Below, one piece after another: positions 7,607-15,652 of a stretch of DNA of 25,009 nt. This stretch comes from CAZZNQ01 sp964655775 (lineage in GTDB: Bacteria; Planctomycetota; Brocadiia; SM23-32), in contig CAZZNQ010000062.1 of the NCBI GenBank assembly GCA_964655775.1, positions 1 through 25,009 of the forward strand, in the 5' to 3' direction. The notes beneath the pieces are model-generated. The model saw nothing but the letters and a program-made list of their open reading frames with translations. It made no database searches and was not told the DNA's origin. The translations under genes were made by a program, and so were the position numbers. Every line of letters begins with the position of its first letter. The first letter of the stretch is position 1.

Positions 7607-9170
7607 GAAGTTCGGGAGGGGATCTCAAGAATCTCGCGTGCCCATTCTTCTGCCGATCGGTCGGGATGCCGAACTGGTGGCCAGGGCGCTGGAGAGTGCG
7701 GCCATCCCTTCGATGATCTGCGACGACTTCGGCGAGTTCCGCGAGGCCTTGTCCGCGGGATGTGGTCCGGCCGTTATCGCCGAGGAAGCGCTGAGCGAAA
7801 GCAGGTGCGATGAACTGGCGACGCTGATCGAGGAGCAGCCGAAATGGTCGGACCTGCCGATTGTGGTGTTTAGCGACGGCGACGGGCTTCCCCGCGCGGC
7901 CGCACGGCTGAGCGCGCGCAGAAACACCAGCGTGCTGAGGCGTCCGATCGACGTGCGGGGCTTTCTGGCCCTCATGAAGGCGGCCGTCGAGTCGCGCAGG
8001 CGGCAACACGAAGTCCGTGACCTCTTGGAGGACCTCCGGAATCTGAACGTCAAGCTGGAGGGCCGCGCGGAGCAGTTGCAGCGGCTGGCCCTGGAGATGA
8101 CCCAGGCGGAAGAGCGCGAACGACGCCGACTTGCCTCCATCCTCCACGACGACCTGCAGCAGGTTCTCGCCTACTCCAAGCTCCAGGCGGGTCGCCTGAG
8201 GCGGGAGAGCGAGCACGCGCAGGAGACCGCCGACGAAGTCATAGGGTCCATCTCGGACGCCATCGAGCTATCGCGCAGCCTGAGTCACGAGCTGAGCCCG
8301 CCCCTGCTGCATACGCACGGCCTGGCCGCCGCCCTGCGCTGGCTGGCCGGAGAGATGGAGCGCAGGTACGGGCTGAAGGTGGACGCAGAACTGGACGAGA
8401 TCAATCTGGGAGAGGACGAGCGCCTGGCCGTGCTGGCCTACCAGGCGGCACGGGAACTCCTGTTCAATGCCACGAAGCACGCACAAACGGAACAGGTGCG
8501 CCTGGCTCTGGAGGGGTGCGAGCACGCGCTAAAACTCACGGTTGCCGACGAGGGAGCGGGATTCGACGCCACAAGCTGGGCGGAGGCCGGGGGTGACGAA
8601 GAGCACTTCGGGCTGTTCAGTATCGCCGAGAGGGCGAACCATCTGGATGGTTCCCTGGAGATCGACAGCGAGCCGGGGACAGGCAGCCGATTCGTGCTGA
8701 GCCTGCCCACGGCACATGCGACGACCGAGCGAGCGGGCGTGGACGAACCGGCCACGGCGCCAACGGACCTGGACGTGGAAGTGGGCGAGAAGGTACGCAT
8801 CGGCACCGATCACCCGGTTCGCGTGATGCTGGTGGACGACCATCGCATGCTGCGCCAGGCACTGGCTGCGTCTCTCGCCGAGCAGCACGGCATTCAAGTG
8901 GTGGGAGAGGCCGGCGATGGCGACGAAGCACTGGAACTCGCGGCCGAACTGCGGCCGGACGTGGTGCTGATGGACGTGTCGATGCCGGGCAAGGGGGGCG
9001 TGGAGGCCACGCGGGAGCTCAGAGCCGCGATGCCACAGGTGCGCGTGATCGGCCTTTCCATGCACGATGCGCCGGCAACGCGCGACAGTATGCTCTCCGC
9101 CGGCGCCGAGGCCTACCTCACCAAGGACGGGCCGCTGGAAGGTCTGGTCGAGGCGATCCGGCCCGACTGA
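7596..9170 (+). CDS. Hybrid histidine kinase: pseudo-receiver, HisKA_3, HATPase, receiver
   Basis: The 524-residue protein has four parts. Residues ~14-130 resemble a receiver fold, but the phospho-acceptor position reads 'PAVIAEEAL' (Glu instead of Asp), so this is a pseudo-receiver. A coiled coil (~135-178) leads to a HisKA_3/NarX-type dimerisation domain with His184 in 'SILHDDLQQV'. A HATPase_c domain follows (N-box Asn291 in 'ELLFNATKHA'; G-boxes DEGAGFD ~318-324 and GTGSRF). The C-terminal receiver has Asp414/415, phospho-acceptor Asp460, Ser488 and Lys510 and looks like the NarL/FixJ receiver type, but the protein ends without a LuxR-type DNA-binding domain. No transmembrane helices are seen, so it is cytoplasmic. 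The ATG at 7596 has GGAGGGGG just upstream and overlaps the kaiC-like gene by 11 bases, implying translational coupling and a shared pathway. Longer in-frame extensions upstream lie inside the kaiC-like gene and are rejected. Confidence 0.88.
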   Translation: MAAEKFGRGSQESRVPILLPIGRDAELVARALESAAIPSMICDDFGEFREALSAGCGPAVIAEEALSESRCDELATLIEEQPKWSDLPIVVFSDGDGLPRAAARLSARRNTSVLRRPIDVRGFLALMKAAVESRRRQHEVRDLLEDLRNLNVKLEGRAEQLQRLALEMTQAEERERRRLASILHDDLQQVLAYSKLQAGRLRRESEHAQETADEVIGSISDAIELSRSLSHELSPPLLHTHGLAAALRWLAGEMERRYGLKVDAELDEINLGEDERLAVLAYQAARELLFNATKHAQTEQVRLALEGCEHALKLTVADEGAGFDATSWAEAGGDEEHFGLFSIAERANHLDGSLEIDSEPGTGSRFVLSLPTAHATTERAGVDEPATAPTDLDVEVGEKVRIGTDHPVRVMLVDDHRMLRQALAASLAEQHGIQVVGEAGDGDEALELAAELRPDVVLMDVSMPGKGGVEATRELRAAMPQVRVIGLSMHDAPATRDSMLSAGAEAYLTKDGPLEGLVEAIRPD

Positions 9171-9192
9171 GGTGTTTGCGCGTGGCCCTCAG
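9167..9192. terminator. Possible bidirectional stem-loop between convergent genes
   Basis: CTGAGG (9167-9172) and CCTCAG (9187-9192) form a perfect 6-base stem with a 14-base loop. The stop codons of the convergent kinase (9168-9170) and short-chain dehydrogenase (9189-9191) lie in the two arms. There is no U-tract, so it is at best a weak or factor-assisted terminator for both transcripts. Confidence 0.3.
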
Positions 9193-10055
9193 CCTTCTGT
9201 CTTTCTGATGCGCAGCGTCAGCAGGTCGTCCCGCAGGATCTCGTCCTTGCGCGCAATCAGGTCGTCGAAGTCGCTCGTCGCCAGGAAGTAACGCCCCGTC
9301 AGTTCGTCCGCCCGCCCGCTCACGAGATTCAGCGCCAGCTCGGCCACCAGCTCCGGCGGCGCGTCTCGTCCCTCTTCGAATATCCTGCGGAACGAGGGGC
9401 GCCACCGTCGGCCGCCGGGATCGTCCATCAGGAACTCGGTCATGGCGGTTCGGATGGCCGGCGGCGCCACCGCGAACACCTTCACGCCGTGCTCGCGGCA
9501 TTCGGCCGCAAGCCCCTCGGTGAGACGCATCAGGCCCGCCTTGGAGCCGGCGTAGCTGCTGGAATAGGGATGCGGATCGCCGACCCCGCCGCTGCTGACC
9601 ACGTTCAGCACGTAGCCGCTCCCCCGCTCGACCATTCCCGGCACGAACGCACGGCAACACAGGAAGCTGCCGTAGAGGTTCGTGCGCACGTCGCGGAACC
9701 ACTTCTCCGGGTCGGCTTCCCAGACCGGGGCGACCACGGAGAACGTGCCCGCGTTGTTGACCAGAATGTCGAGCGGCCCGAGTTCACTCCCAACCGTCGC
9801 CGCCAGTCGGTCGACATCGTCGGCGTCGGTGATGTCCACCGAGGCACCGATTGCCTCACAGCCGGCCCGGGCGAGTCGCTCGGCCTCTTCCCGAACCCGA
9901 TCCCCCAGCAGGTCCGCCAATGCCACGGCGGCCCCGCATTCGGCGAACGCGCGCGCAATCGCCAATCCGATCCCGCGCGCGGCTCCCGTCACCACGGCGA
10001 CCCTTCCGCTCAGGTCGACGCGCGCCGGTGAACTGTCGCCGCCTGCCGGGTTCAT
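9189..10055 (-). CDS. Short-chain dehydrogenase/reductase (SDR)
   Basis: This 288-residue classical SDR is an NAD(P)-dependent alcohol/ketone oxidoreductase. It has the cofactor motif TGAARGIG (residues 23-30), NNAG (100-103), catalytic Ser154 or Ser155 in NVVSSGG, and Tyr168/Lys172 in YAGSK. The Asp just after the second strand ('VALADLL') favours NAD over NADP, which is an inference. The ATG at 10055 overlaps the TGA of the FG-GAP gene (ATGA), which decides the start; a longer frame to 10175 reads antisense-like text inside that gene. It is the last gene of the 14-gene operon, so it probably oxidises or reduces a polyol, sugar or keto intermediate of the pathway. It converges with the histidine kinase gene 18 bases away. 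Confidence 0.9.
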   Translation of the reverse strand: MNPAGGDSSPARVDLSGRVAVVTGAARGIGLAIARAFAECGAAVALADLLGDRVREEAERLARAGCEAIGASVDITDADDVDRLAATVGSELGPLDILVNNAGTFSVVAPVWEADPEKWFRDVRTNLYGSFLCCRAFVPGMVERGSGYVLNVVSSGGVGDPHPYSSSYAGSKAGLMRLTEGLAAECREHGVKVFAVAPPAIRTAMTEFLMDDPGGRRWRPSFRRIFEEGRDAPPELVAELALNLVSGRADELTGRYFLATSDFDDLIARKDEILRDDLLTLRIRKTEG

Positions 10056-11116
10056 TCGGTAACGTTCTCCCAGAGGTCGATCTGGCTGTGCGGCATGTAG
10101 GGCTTGCCGACGATGCTGGGGCGGCCGGTGTTGCCGATGTCGGCCACCTTCGCCTCGTGCGTGCCCTGCGGGCACTCGATCTCGGTCGGCTCCAGGTTGC
10201 CCTTGCCGTCGTTGAGGTAGATCAGCAGCTTGGGCGTGCCGGGGTGGCGGCCCAGGTTCATCTCGCCGGCGAAGATATCCGGCGTGCCGTCGCCGTTGAA
10301 ATCGGCGATGGCCAGGCTGTGCACGTTGAAAAGGTCATCCCGGAGCACGTGCACCTTCTTGAAATCGGGCCCTTCGAACCAGGCCAGGCGCGCTACCGCG
10401 ATCTCGGCCTCGCTCAGCACGATGTCCGGCGCGCCGTCGCCGTCCAGGTCCGCGATGGCGACGCGTGCGCGGTCCCAGCCGTCGGCGATGTCCACGCGCG
10501 TCCACGGGTCGCCCTTTCGCTTCGGCTGCTTGAAATAGAGCGCGCCGACCACCACCTCCACCTTTCCGTCGCCGTCCACGTCGGCCACGGCCAGCCCTTC
10601 CAGCTTGATGCCCTCGTAGATGGGATGGCAGAGCTCGTCGGGCCAGGGCTCGACGGTCGGGTCGTCGGGGATGTCGTAGTAGATGCCGACGTCGTCCTTC
10701 TTGGACAGGATTATGAGCTCGGCCTCACCGTCGCCGTCCACGTCCGCGAAGCCCTGGTCGTGGTAGTTGCCGGAGATGCGCTCCGAGATGACGCGGCGCT
10801 TCCAGGGACGGCTGGGGTCCTGGGGATTCTCCCACCAGTAGAGGTGCTTGTCCGCCATCTCGCCAGCGACGATGTCCAGCCGACCGTTGCCCGTCAGGTC
10901 GAAGACGGCTCCGCCTGCTTCGAGTTGGGCCTCGCCGATCACGTGCCGGTCCCAGTCGGGGTACTCGTACCATACGAGTGAGTCCTCGCCCTTGAAGGCG
11001 CCGATCACGATGTCGTTGTAGCCGTTGCCGTTCACGTCGAACAGGAGCGCAACGTCGTGCTGATAGCCGATAGGTTCGGGATCGATGACGGTGTGACGGA
11101 ATTGCACGGGTTTCAC
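10052..11116 (-). CDS. FG-GAP/VCBS-repeat beta-propeller protein, cytoplasmic
   Basis: The protein (~354 residues from GTG 11116) consists almost entirely of FG-GAP/VCBS-type repeats with calcium-binding-like loops: DVNGNGYND, DLTGNGRLD, DVDGDGEAE, DVDGDGKVE, DLDGDGAPD and DFNGDGTPD. This gives about six or seven blades of a beta-propeller. There is no signal peptide, unlike most integrin-like propellers. I prefer the GTG at 11116 because AAAGGGG lies 5 bases upstream and the following 'FRHTVID...GYQHD' fits the usual family start; a GTG at 11170 would add 18 residues without a convincing ribosome site. It lies between a Gfo/Idh gene and the SDR, to which it is coupled by a 4-base overlap. 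Its role is unknown; a scaffold or sugar-binding or lyase-like propeller is speculative. Confidence 0.78.
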   Translation of the reverse strand: MKPVQFRHTVIDPEPIGYQHDVALLFDVNGNGYNDIVIGAFKGEDSLVWYEYPDWDRHVIGEAQLEAGGAVFDLTGNGRLDIVAGEMADKHLYWWENPQDPSRPWKRRVISERISGNYHDQGFADVDGDGEAELIILSKKDDVGIYYDIPDDPTVEPWPDELCHPIYEGIKLEGLAVADVDGDGKVEVVVGALYFKQPKRKGDPWTRVDIADGWDRARVAIADLDGDGAPDIVLSEAEIAVARLAWFEGPDFKKVHVLRDDLFNVHSLAIADFNGDGTPDIFAGEMNLGRHPGTPKLLIYLNDGKGNLEPTEIECPQGTHEAKVADIGNTGRPSIVGKPYMPHSQIDLWENVTE

Positions 11117-11176
11117 GGCTGCCCCTTTCGGTGGGAGCTTGGTGTGTGGCTTCTCGGATTGTCCAGGCACCCGGCG

Positions 11177-12346
11177 TCAGCGGTCCAGCGGCACCCAGGT
11201 GCAGCCCTTCTCGGCCGACTCGACGGCGGCGTAGATGAACTGCATGCCGCGCAGGCCGTCGTAGACGGTCGGGAACCGGTAGTCCTCGGTGGCCATCGGC
11301 TCGCCGTCGATGTGGGCGCGCACGGCTTCCACGAAATCGCAGTAGATGTTCGCGAACGCCTCCAGGTAGCCCTCGGGATGTCCCCAGGGCACGCGGGTGA
11401 CGCGCATGGCCTCATCGCCGAGATACTCGTCGTTGCCGCGCGTATAGACCTGGCGCGGCTCGTCGTAGCGATTGACGCCCATGAAGTTGGGGTTCTCCTG
11501 GTCCCAGTGCACGGCGCCGCCGGAGGCGTAGACGCGGATGGCCAGGTGGTTCTCCTCGCCGGTGGCTATCTGGCTGCAGACCAGCACGCCCTTGCCGCCT
11601 CCTTCGAGGCGAACCAGCATGTTCGCGTCCTCGTCCAGTTCGCGGTCCGGCAGGAATGTGCTCTTGTCGCAGCAGATCTCGGTGACCTTCTCGCAGGTGA
11701 CGAACTCGAGCAGGTTCATGGCGTGGGTGCCGACGTCGCCGATGGTGCCGGCAATGCCGGAGCGGGCGGGGTCGGTGCGCCATTCGGCCTGCTTGCTGCC
11801 CTCCTTCTCATGCGGGTACATGAGGAACTCCTGGAGGTACTCGACGATGACCTTGCGCACCTGACCCATCTCGCCGGACTTGAACATTTCGCGCGCCTGC
11901 CGCACCAGCGCGTTGCCGGTGTAGTTATGCGTCAGGGCGAAGACCAGGTCGGTCTCCTCGACCAGCTTCACCAGGTCGCGCGCCTCCTGGAGCGTGTAGG
12001 TCATCGGCTTGTCACACGCGACGTGAAAGCCGTTTTCCAGGAACGTCTTGGCGATCGGGAAATGCGAGACGTTGGGCGTGACGATGGAGACAAAGTCGAT
12101 GCGCTCGTCCTCGGGCAGTGCCGCCTCGGCCTCCGCCATCTCCTCGTAGCTCTTGTAGCAGCGGGAGGGGTCGAGGTAGAGTTCCGCACCGGTCGCCTTG
12201 GTCTTCTCGTAGTCGCGTGAGAAGCAGCCGGCCACCATCTCCACCTGCATGTCCAGCGCTGTCACCATGCGGTGCACGGCGCCGATGAAGGCGTCCGGCC
12301 CGCCGCCCACCATGCCCATTCTCAGCTTGCGTTTCCAGGATTCCAT
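11177..12346 (-). CDS. Gfo/Idh/MocA-family oxidoreductase (389 aa)
   Basis: This is an NAD(P)-dependent sugar or polyol dehydrogenase of the Gfo/Idh/MocA family. The N-terminal Rossmann motif is GMVGGGPDAFIG (residues 11-22). The family Lys motif appears as CDKPM (111-115), and the catalytic Asp/His are probably in 'GDVGTHAMNL'. The C-terminal half is the alpha/beta dimer and substrate domain. The variant opening GGGPDAFIGAVHR is typical of a ~390-residue subgroup often found beside TIM-barrel isomerases. A strong AAGGAGG precedes the ATG by ~7 bases. It lies 47 bases downstream of a second, only distantly similar family member, so the two probably oxidise different positions or intermediates. 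The substrate is unknown; inositol- or 3-keto-sugar-type chemistry is plausible for the family. Confidence 0.9.
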   Translation of the reverse strand: MESWKRKLRMGMVGGGPDAFIGAVHRMVTALDMQVEMVAGCFSRDYEKTKATGAELYLDPSRCYKSYEEMAEAEAALPEDERIDFVSIVTPNVSHFPIAKTFLENGFHVACDKPMTYTLQEARDLVKLVEETDLVFALTHNYTGNALVRQAREMFKSGEMGQVRKVIVEYLQEFLMYPHEKEGSKQAEWRTDPARSGIAGTIGDVGTHAMNLLEFVTCEKVTEICCDKSTFLPDRELDEDANMLVRLEGGGKGVLVCSQIATGEENHLAIRVYASGGAVHWDQENPNFMGVNRYDEPRQVYTRGNDEYLGDEAMRVTRVPWGHPEGYLEAFANIYCDFVEAVRAHIDGEPMATEDYRFPTVYDGLRGMQFIYAAVESAEKGCTWVPLDR

Positions 12347-12393
12347 CAGTCAGCCTCCTTACGGATGGTTGCGGACCGTTCGTATCGTCTCGG

Positions 12394-13536
12394 CTACATT
12401 GTCACCCAGCCTTCGGCGCGATCGCTCTCCAGAATCGCCTCGCAGAGCACGGCTTCGCGGTGGCCGTCGGCGAACGTCGGGAACGCGGCCGGCACGTCGC
12501 CTCCGCCCTGAATGTATTCGTAGAAGGCGCGGAAGCAGTGCTTGAAGGTGTCGGGGTAGCCTTCGTTGTGGCCGCCGGGATAGCTGGCGAACGGCGCGGC
12601 GGCGTCGGAGAGCAGCGCGGGGTCGCGCAGCAGCACCTGGTTGGCGGTCTCGCGCCGGCCCATCCACATGCTGTTGGGCTCCTCGCTGTTCCACTGCAGG
12701 GCGCACTTTGAGCCGGCCAGCTCGTAGCGCAGGCAGTTCTTGCGGCCGGCCGTGGTCTGCGAGACCCACAGGCAGCCGCGCGCACCGCCTTTGAATCGGA
12801 ACATGATGCAGCCGTAGTCGTCGGTGGTGATAGCCACTTCCTCGGTCGCGACGATCTTCTCCTGCTTGCCCTTGAACGTCTCCACCTCGCCCTTGGGCCG
12901 CTTGCGGATCGGATGCACGGTATGCAGGTCCGCGCAGACGGCCTCCACATCCAGGCCGCTGACCGCGTGAACGAGGTCCATCCAGTGCGTGCCGATGTCG
13001 GCCACGGCGCGAAGCTCGCCGCCTTCCTCCGCCAGCACCCGCCAGTTGTAGTCGGTGTCGTATAGCAGCCAGTCCTGCACGTAGCTGCCGCAGACGCTGT
13101 ATATCTCGCCGACGTCGCCCCGGCGGACCATGTCCGCCGCCTCACGGGCCAGCGGGTAGGAGCGCATGTTGTAGTTGACGCCCGCCGCCAGACCGGTCTC
13201 CTCCGCCAGCCCGACCAGCTCGGCCGTCTCCTGCGAGTTCATGGCCAGCGGTTTCTCGCACATGACGTGCTTGCCCGCACGCAGTGCCTTTCCGGCCATC
13301 TCGAAGTGCAGACGGTTGGGCGTGGCGATGTGGACGGACTCCACCTCGTCGTCGGCCAGCACCTCTTCCAGGCTCGCATACGCGCGCGGCAGGTTCAGCG
13401 AAGCGGCGGCACGCTTCGATTCGTCTTCGTCAACGCCGAGTATGCCCTTAACCGTGGCGCCGATACGGCGCAGCGCCTCCACGTGCACGGGCCCGATGAA
13501 GCCTGCTCCCAGAACGGCAACCTTGACCTCGTCCAT
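12394..13536 (-). CDS. Gfo/Idh/MocA-family oxidoreductase (380 aa)
   Basis: This is a second Gfo/Idh/MocA dehydrogenase in the operon. The Rossmann glycine motif is GAGFIGPVH (residues 10-18), the Lys motif is CEKPLAM (93-99), and the active-site Asp/His are in 'VADIGTHWMDLVHAV'. This arrangement matches inositol- and glucose-oxidising members such as IolG/IdhA in overall architecture, but no substrate can be assigned. The ATG is preceded by GGGAGGG ~9 bases upstream. It follows the TIM-barrel isomerase at 13579 by 42 bases. Operons pairing a Gfo/Idh dehydrogenase with an AP-endonuclease-2-like TIM barrel usually oxidise a sugar ring hydroxyl and then isomerise, epimerise or eliminate, which is the inferred role here. 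Confidence 0.92.
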   Translation of the reverse strand: MDEVKVAVLGAGFIGPVHVEALRRIGATVKGILGVDEDESKRAAASLNLPRAYASLEEVLADDEVESVHIATPNRLHFEMAGKALRAGKHVMCEKPLAMNSQETAELVGLAEETGLAAGVNYNMRSYPLAREAADMVRRGDVGEIYSVCGSYVQDWLLYDTDYNWRVLAEEGGELRAVADIGTHWMDLVHAVSGLDVEAVCADLHTVHPIRKRPKGEVETFKGKQEKIVATEEVAITTDDYGCIMFRFKGGARGCLWVSQTTAGRKNCLRYELAGSKCALQWNSEEPNSMWMGRRETANQVLLRDPALLSDAAAPFASYPGGHNEGYPDTFKHCFRAFYEYIQGGGDVPAAFPTFADGHREAVLCEAILESDRAEGWVTM

Positions 13537-13578
13537 GAATGCGATCCCTCCCGCTGGTAGTTCGATTCGAGTCGGGCG

Positions 13579-14628
13579 CTATTCTAAGCCGAGTATGGTG
13601 CGGTTTCGAGCGACATCGCTGCCGCCGCCCGCGAAGTCGTCGAACGCCACGTCCGTCGCCTCGATGATGTGCTCGGCGATGAACGGCGCTCCCTCCCGCG
13701 CCCCTTGCTCGGGGCTCTTCACACAGCACTCCCACTCCAGCACGGCCCAGCCCCGGAAACCGGCCTCGGTCAGCAGCGTGAACACGCGCTTGAAGTCCAC
13801 CTGGCCGTCGCCGAGGGACCGGAAGCGTCCGGCTCGGTCGGCCCACGACTGGTATCCGCCGTAAACGCCGACGCGGCCCGTCGGCCGGAACTCGGCGTCC
13901 TTGACGTGGAAGGCACGGATGCGGTCGCCGTAGATGCGGATGAACTCGCAGTAGTCGAGCTGCTGCAGCAGGAAATGGCTCGGGTCGTAGTTGATGCAGG
14001 CGGCCGGGTGCTGGTCCGTGTGGTCGAGGAACATCTCGAACGTCGCGCCGTCATAGAGATCGGAGCCCGGGTGCAGCTCGTAGGTGAGCGTCAGCCCTTT
14101 CTCGTCGGCCAAATCCAGGAGCGGACGCCAGAGGCGACTCAGCTCGCCGAACGCCTCGTCGACGAGGCCCGGCGGACGCTGCGGCCAGGGATACATCATG
14201 TGCCAGGCGAAGCCGCCCGAGAGGACCGGCACGCTCTCGGTACCCATGTTCGCCGAGGCCAGGACGGCTTTGCGGAGTTCGCCGGCGGCCCATTCCGCCC
14301 GGGCGGAGCCGCTCAGGCCCTCGGGATAGAATCCGCCGAAGGCGACCTCGTACGCCGGGTGCATGGCGAGCACCTGGCCCTGAAGGTGGGCGGCCAGCTC
14401 CGTCACCTGCACGCCGGCGTCGTCGAGCTTCGCACGATAATCGTCGCAGTATGCCTTGGACTCGGCCGCCTTGTCCAGGTCGATCACGCGCGCGTCCCAC
14501 GTGGGGATCTGCACGCCCCTGTATCCCAGGCCCGACGCCCACCCGGCGATGGACTCCAGGCTGTTGAACGGTTCCTCGTCGCGCAGAAACTGCGCCAGAA
14601 AGATCGCCGGCCCTTTGATCGCGTTCAT
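13579..14628 (-). CDS. Sugar phosphate isomerase/epimerase-family TIM barrel (349 aa)
   Basis: This is a xylose-isomerase-like (AP endonuclease family 2) TIM barrel. Likely metal ligands occur in the usual order: Glu in 'LTYELHPGSDL', Asp in 'NYDPSHFLLQQ', His in 'RAFHVKDAEF' and Glu in 'AVLEWECCV'. Members isomerise, epimerise or dehydrate sugars and keto-inositols using a divalent metal. It starts 'MNAIKGPAIFLAQF', common in a branch found next to Gfo/Idh dehydrogenases. The ATG has AAGGAGG 8 bases upstream. It is separated by 14 bases from the preceding TIM-barrel gene. It probably acts on the product of one of the two adjacent dehydrogenases; the reaction is not assignable from sequence. 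An IolE/IolH-like or 3-keto-sugar role is possible. Confidence 0.88.
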   Translation of the reverse strand: MNAIKGPAIFLAQFLRDEEPFNSLESIAGWASGLGYRGVQIPTWDARVIDLDKAAESKAYCDDYRAKLDDAGVQVTELAAHLQGQVLAMHPAYEVAFGGFYPEGLSGSARAEWAAGELRKAVLASANMGTESVPVLSGGFAWHMMYPWPQRPPGLVDEAFGELSRLWRPLLDLADEKGLTLTYELHPGSDLYDGATFEMFLDHTDQHPAACINYDPSHFLLQQLDYCEFIRIYGDRIRAFHVKDAEFRPTGRVGVYGGYQSWADRAGRFRSLGDGQVDFKRVFTLLTEAGFRGWAVLEWECCVKSPEQGAREGAPFIAEHIIEATDVAFDDFAGGGSDVARNRTILGLE

Positions 14629-14642
14629 CTCTCCCGCCTCCT

Positions 14643-15641
14643 TCAGCTAACTTCGCGAATGCAGTCGCGCACCAGCACGGCCATCTCGGGTCCGTACTTT
14701 CCGGAAGCCCGCATGTCGGGGGCGCCCTTCTCCTTCAGATGCGCCACCACGGCCTTGGCCAGGTGCAGGTTGTCTCTGGATATCTCGATGAACTTCCGCG
14801 GCTCGTCCCGATATGGGAACAGGTCCAGTCCGAACCAGCCGCTGTAGTCGGCATCGTCCAGCACCATCATCACGGCGACCAGCCGGATGAAGTTCACGGT
14901 GCCGGGCGGCAGATCGGCGTCGCACTGGGTGTCGTTGTCGTTGAAATGCGTGTGGTAGAGCCGTCCGTAGCGGCAGATCAGGGCGAGCTGGTCCTCGACG
15001 TTCTCGTCCGCAATCAGGCTGTGGCCGATGTCCAGGTTGATACCGAAGTTGGGGTCGTCCACCTCGTTGACGACGCAGAGCGCCTGGGCGGTGGTGCCCA
15101 TCATGATGTGCGTTCGCGGCTCGAACGGCTTCGGCTCGATGCAGACGCGCGTGGAGTACTTGTTTCGGTGCAGGTAGTCAAGGATGCGGTGCACGCTGTC
15201 GACGTAGCGTTCGTAGAGGGCGATGTAGTCGGTCTGCATCGGGAAGTCGTTGCCGTCCGTGGCGGGCCAGAGCACGCTGATGGGCACGTCGAACCGTGCG
15301 CCCATGTCCAGCGCCGCCTTCACGCGGTCCACCGCGGCGCCTCGCACCTGCGGATCCGAGTCGCCCAGCGCGCCGTGCTTATACTGCTTCTCGGTCCACG
15401 TGTGGCCGCAGAGCTGCACGATCTGCAGGCCGTAGTCGTCAAGGACCTTCTCGACCTCGCCGGCGTTGGACTCGTTGATCTCGGTGGGCAGATGCAGCTC
15501 GATGCCGTCCACTCCCTCGATCTCGCCCACCTCCCTGATGCGGTCGAGGACGGGCTTGAACTCGCCGAACCCCTCGACGTTAAAGCGGTCCACCAGATTC
15601 GTGTTGCCCCAGATGCCCATGCTTATCTTCAGATCGTCCAC
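14643..15641 (-). CDS. Xylose-isomerase-like TIM-barrel protein (~332 aa)
   Basis: This second TIM barrel is closer to XylA/RhaI-type aldose-ketose isomerases. It has 'LWPATDGNDFPMQTDY' (compare the WxGREGxD region of xylose isomerases), 'CIEPKPFEPR' (EPKPxEPR is a XylA signature carrying a metal-binding Glu), 'NLDIGHSLIADENVEDQLAL' and 'YHTHFNDND' for the remaining metal ligands. The likely reaction is aldose to ketose isomerisation. The GTG at 15641 is preferred because AGGAGG lies 6 bases before it. An ATG at 15656 overlaps the kinase stop (ATGA) and is possible but lacks a ribosome site. It lies directly after the PfkB kinase, which fits isomerisation before phosphorylation. Confidence 0.87.
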   Translation of the reverse strand: MDDLKISMGIWGNTNLVDRFNVEGFGEFKPVLDRIREVGEIEGVDGIELHLPTEINESNAGEVEKVLDDYGLQIVQLCGHTWTEKQYKHGALGDSDPQVRGAAVDRVKAALDMGARFDVPISVLWPATDGNDFPMQTDYIALYERYVDSVHRILDYLHRNKYSTRVCIEPKPFEPRTHIMMGTTAQALCVVNEVDDPNFGINLDIGHSLIADENVEDQLALICRYGRLYHTHFNDNDTQCDADLPPGTVNFIRLVAVMMVLDDADYSGWFGLDLFPYRDEPRKFIEISRDNLHLAKAVVAHLKEKGAPDMRASGKYGPEMAVLVRDCIREVS

Positions 15642-15652
15642 CTTTCTCCTCC

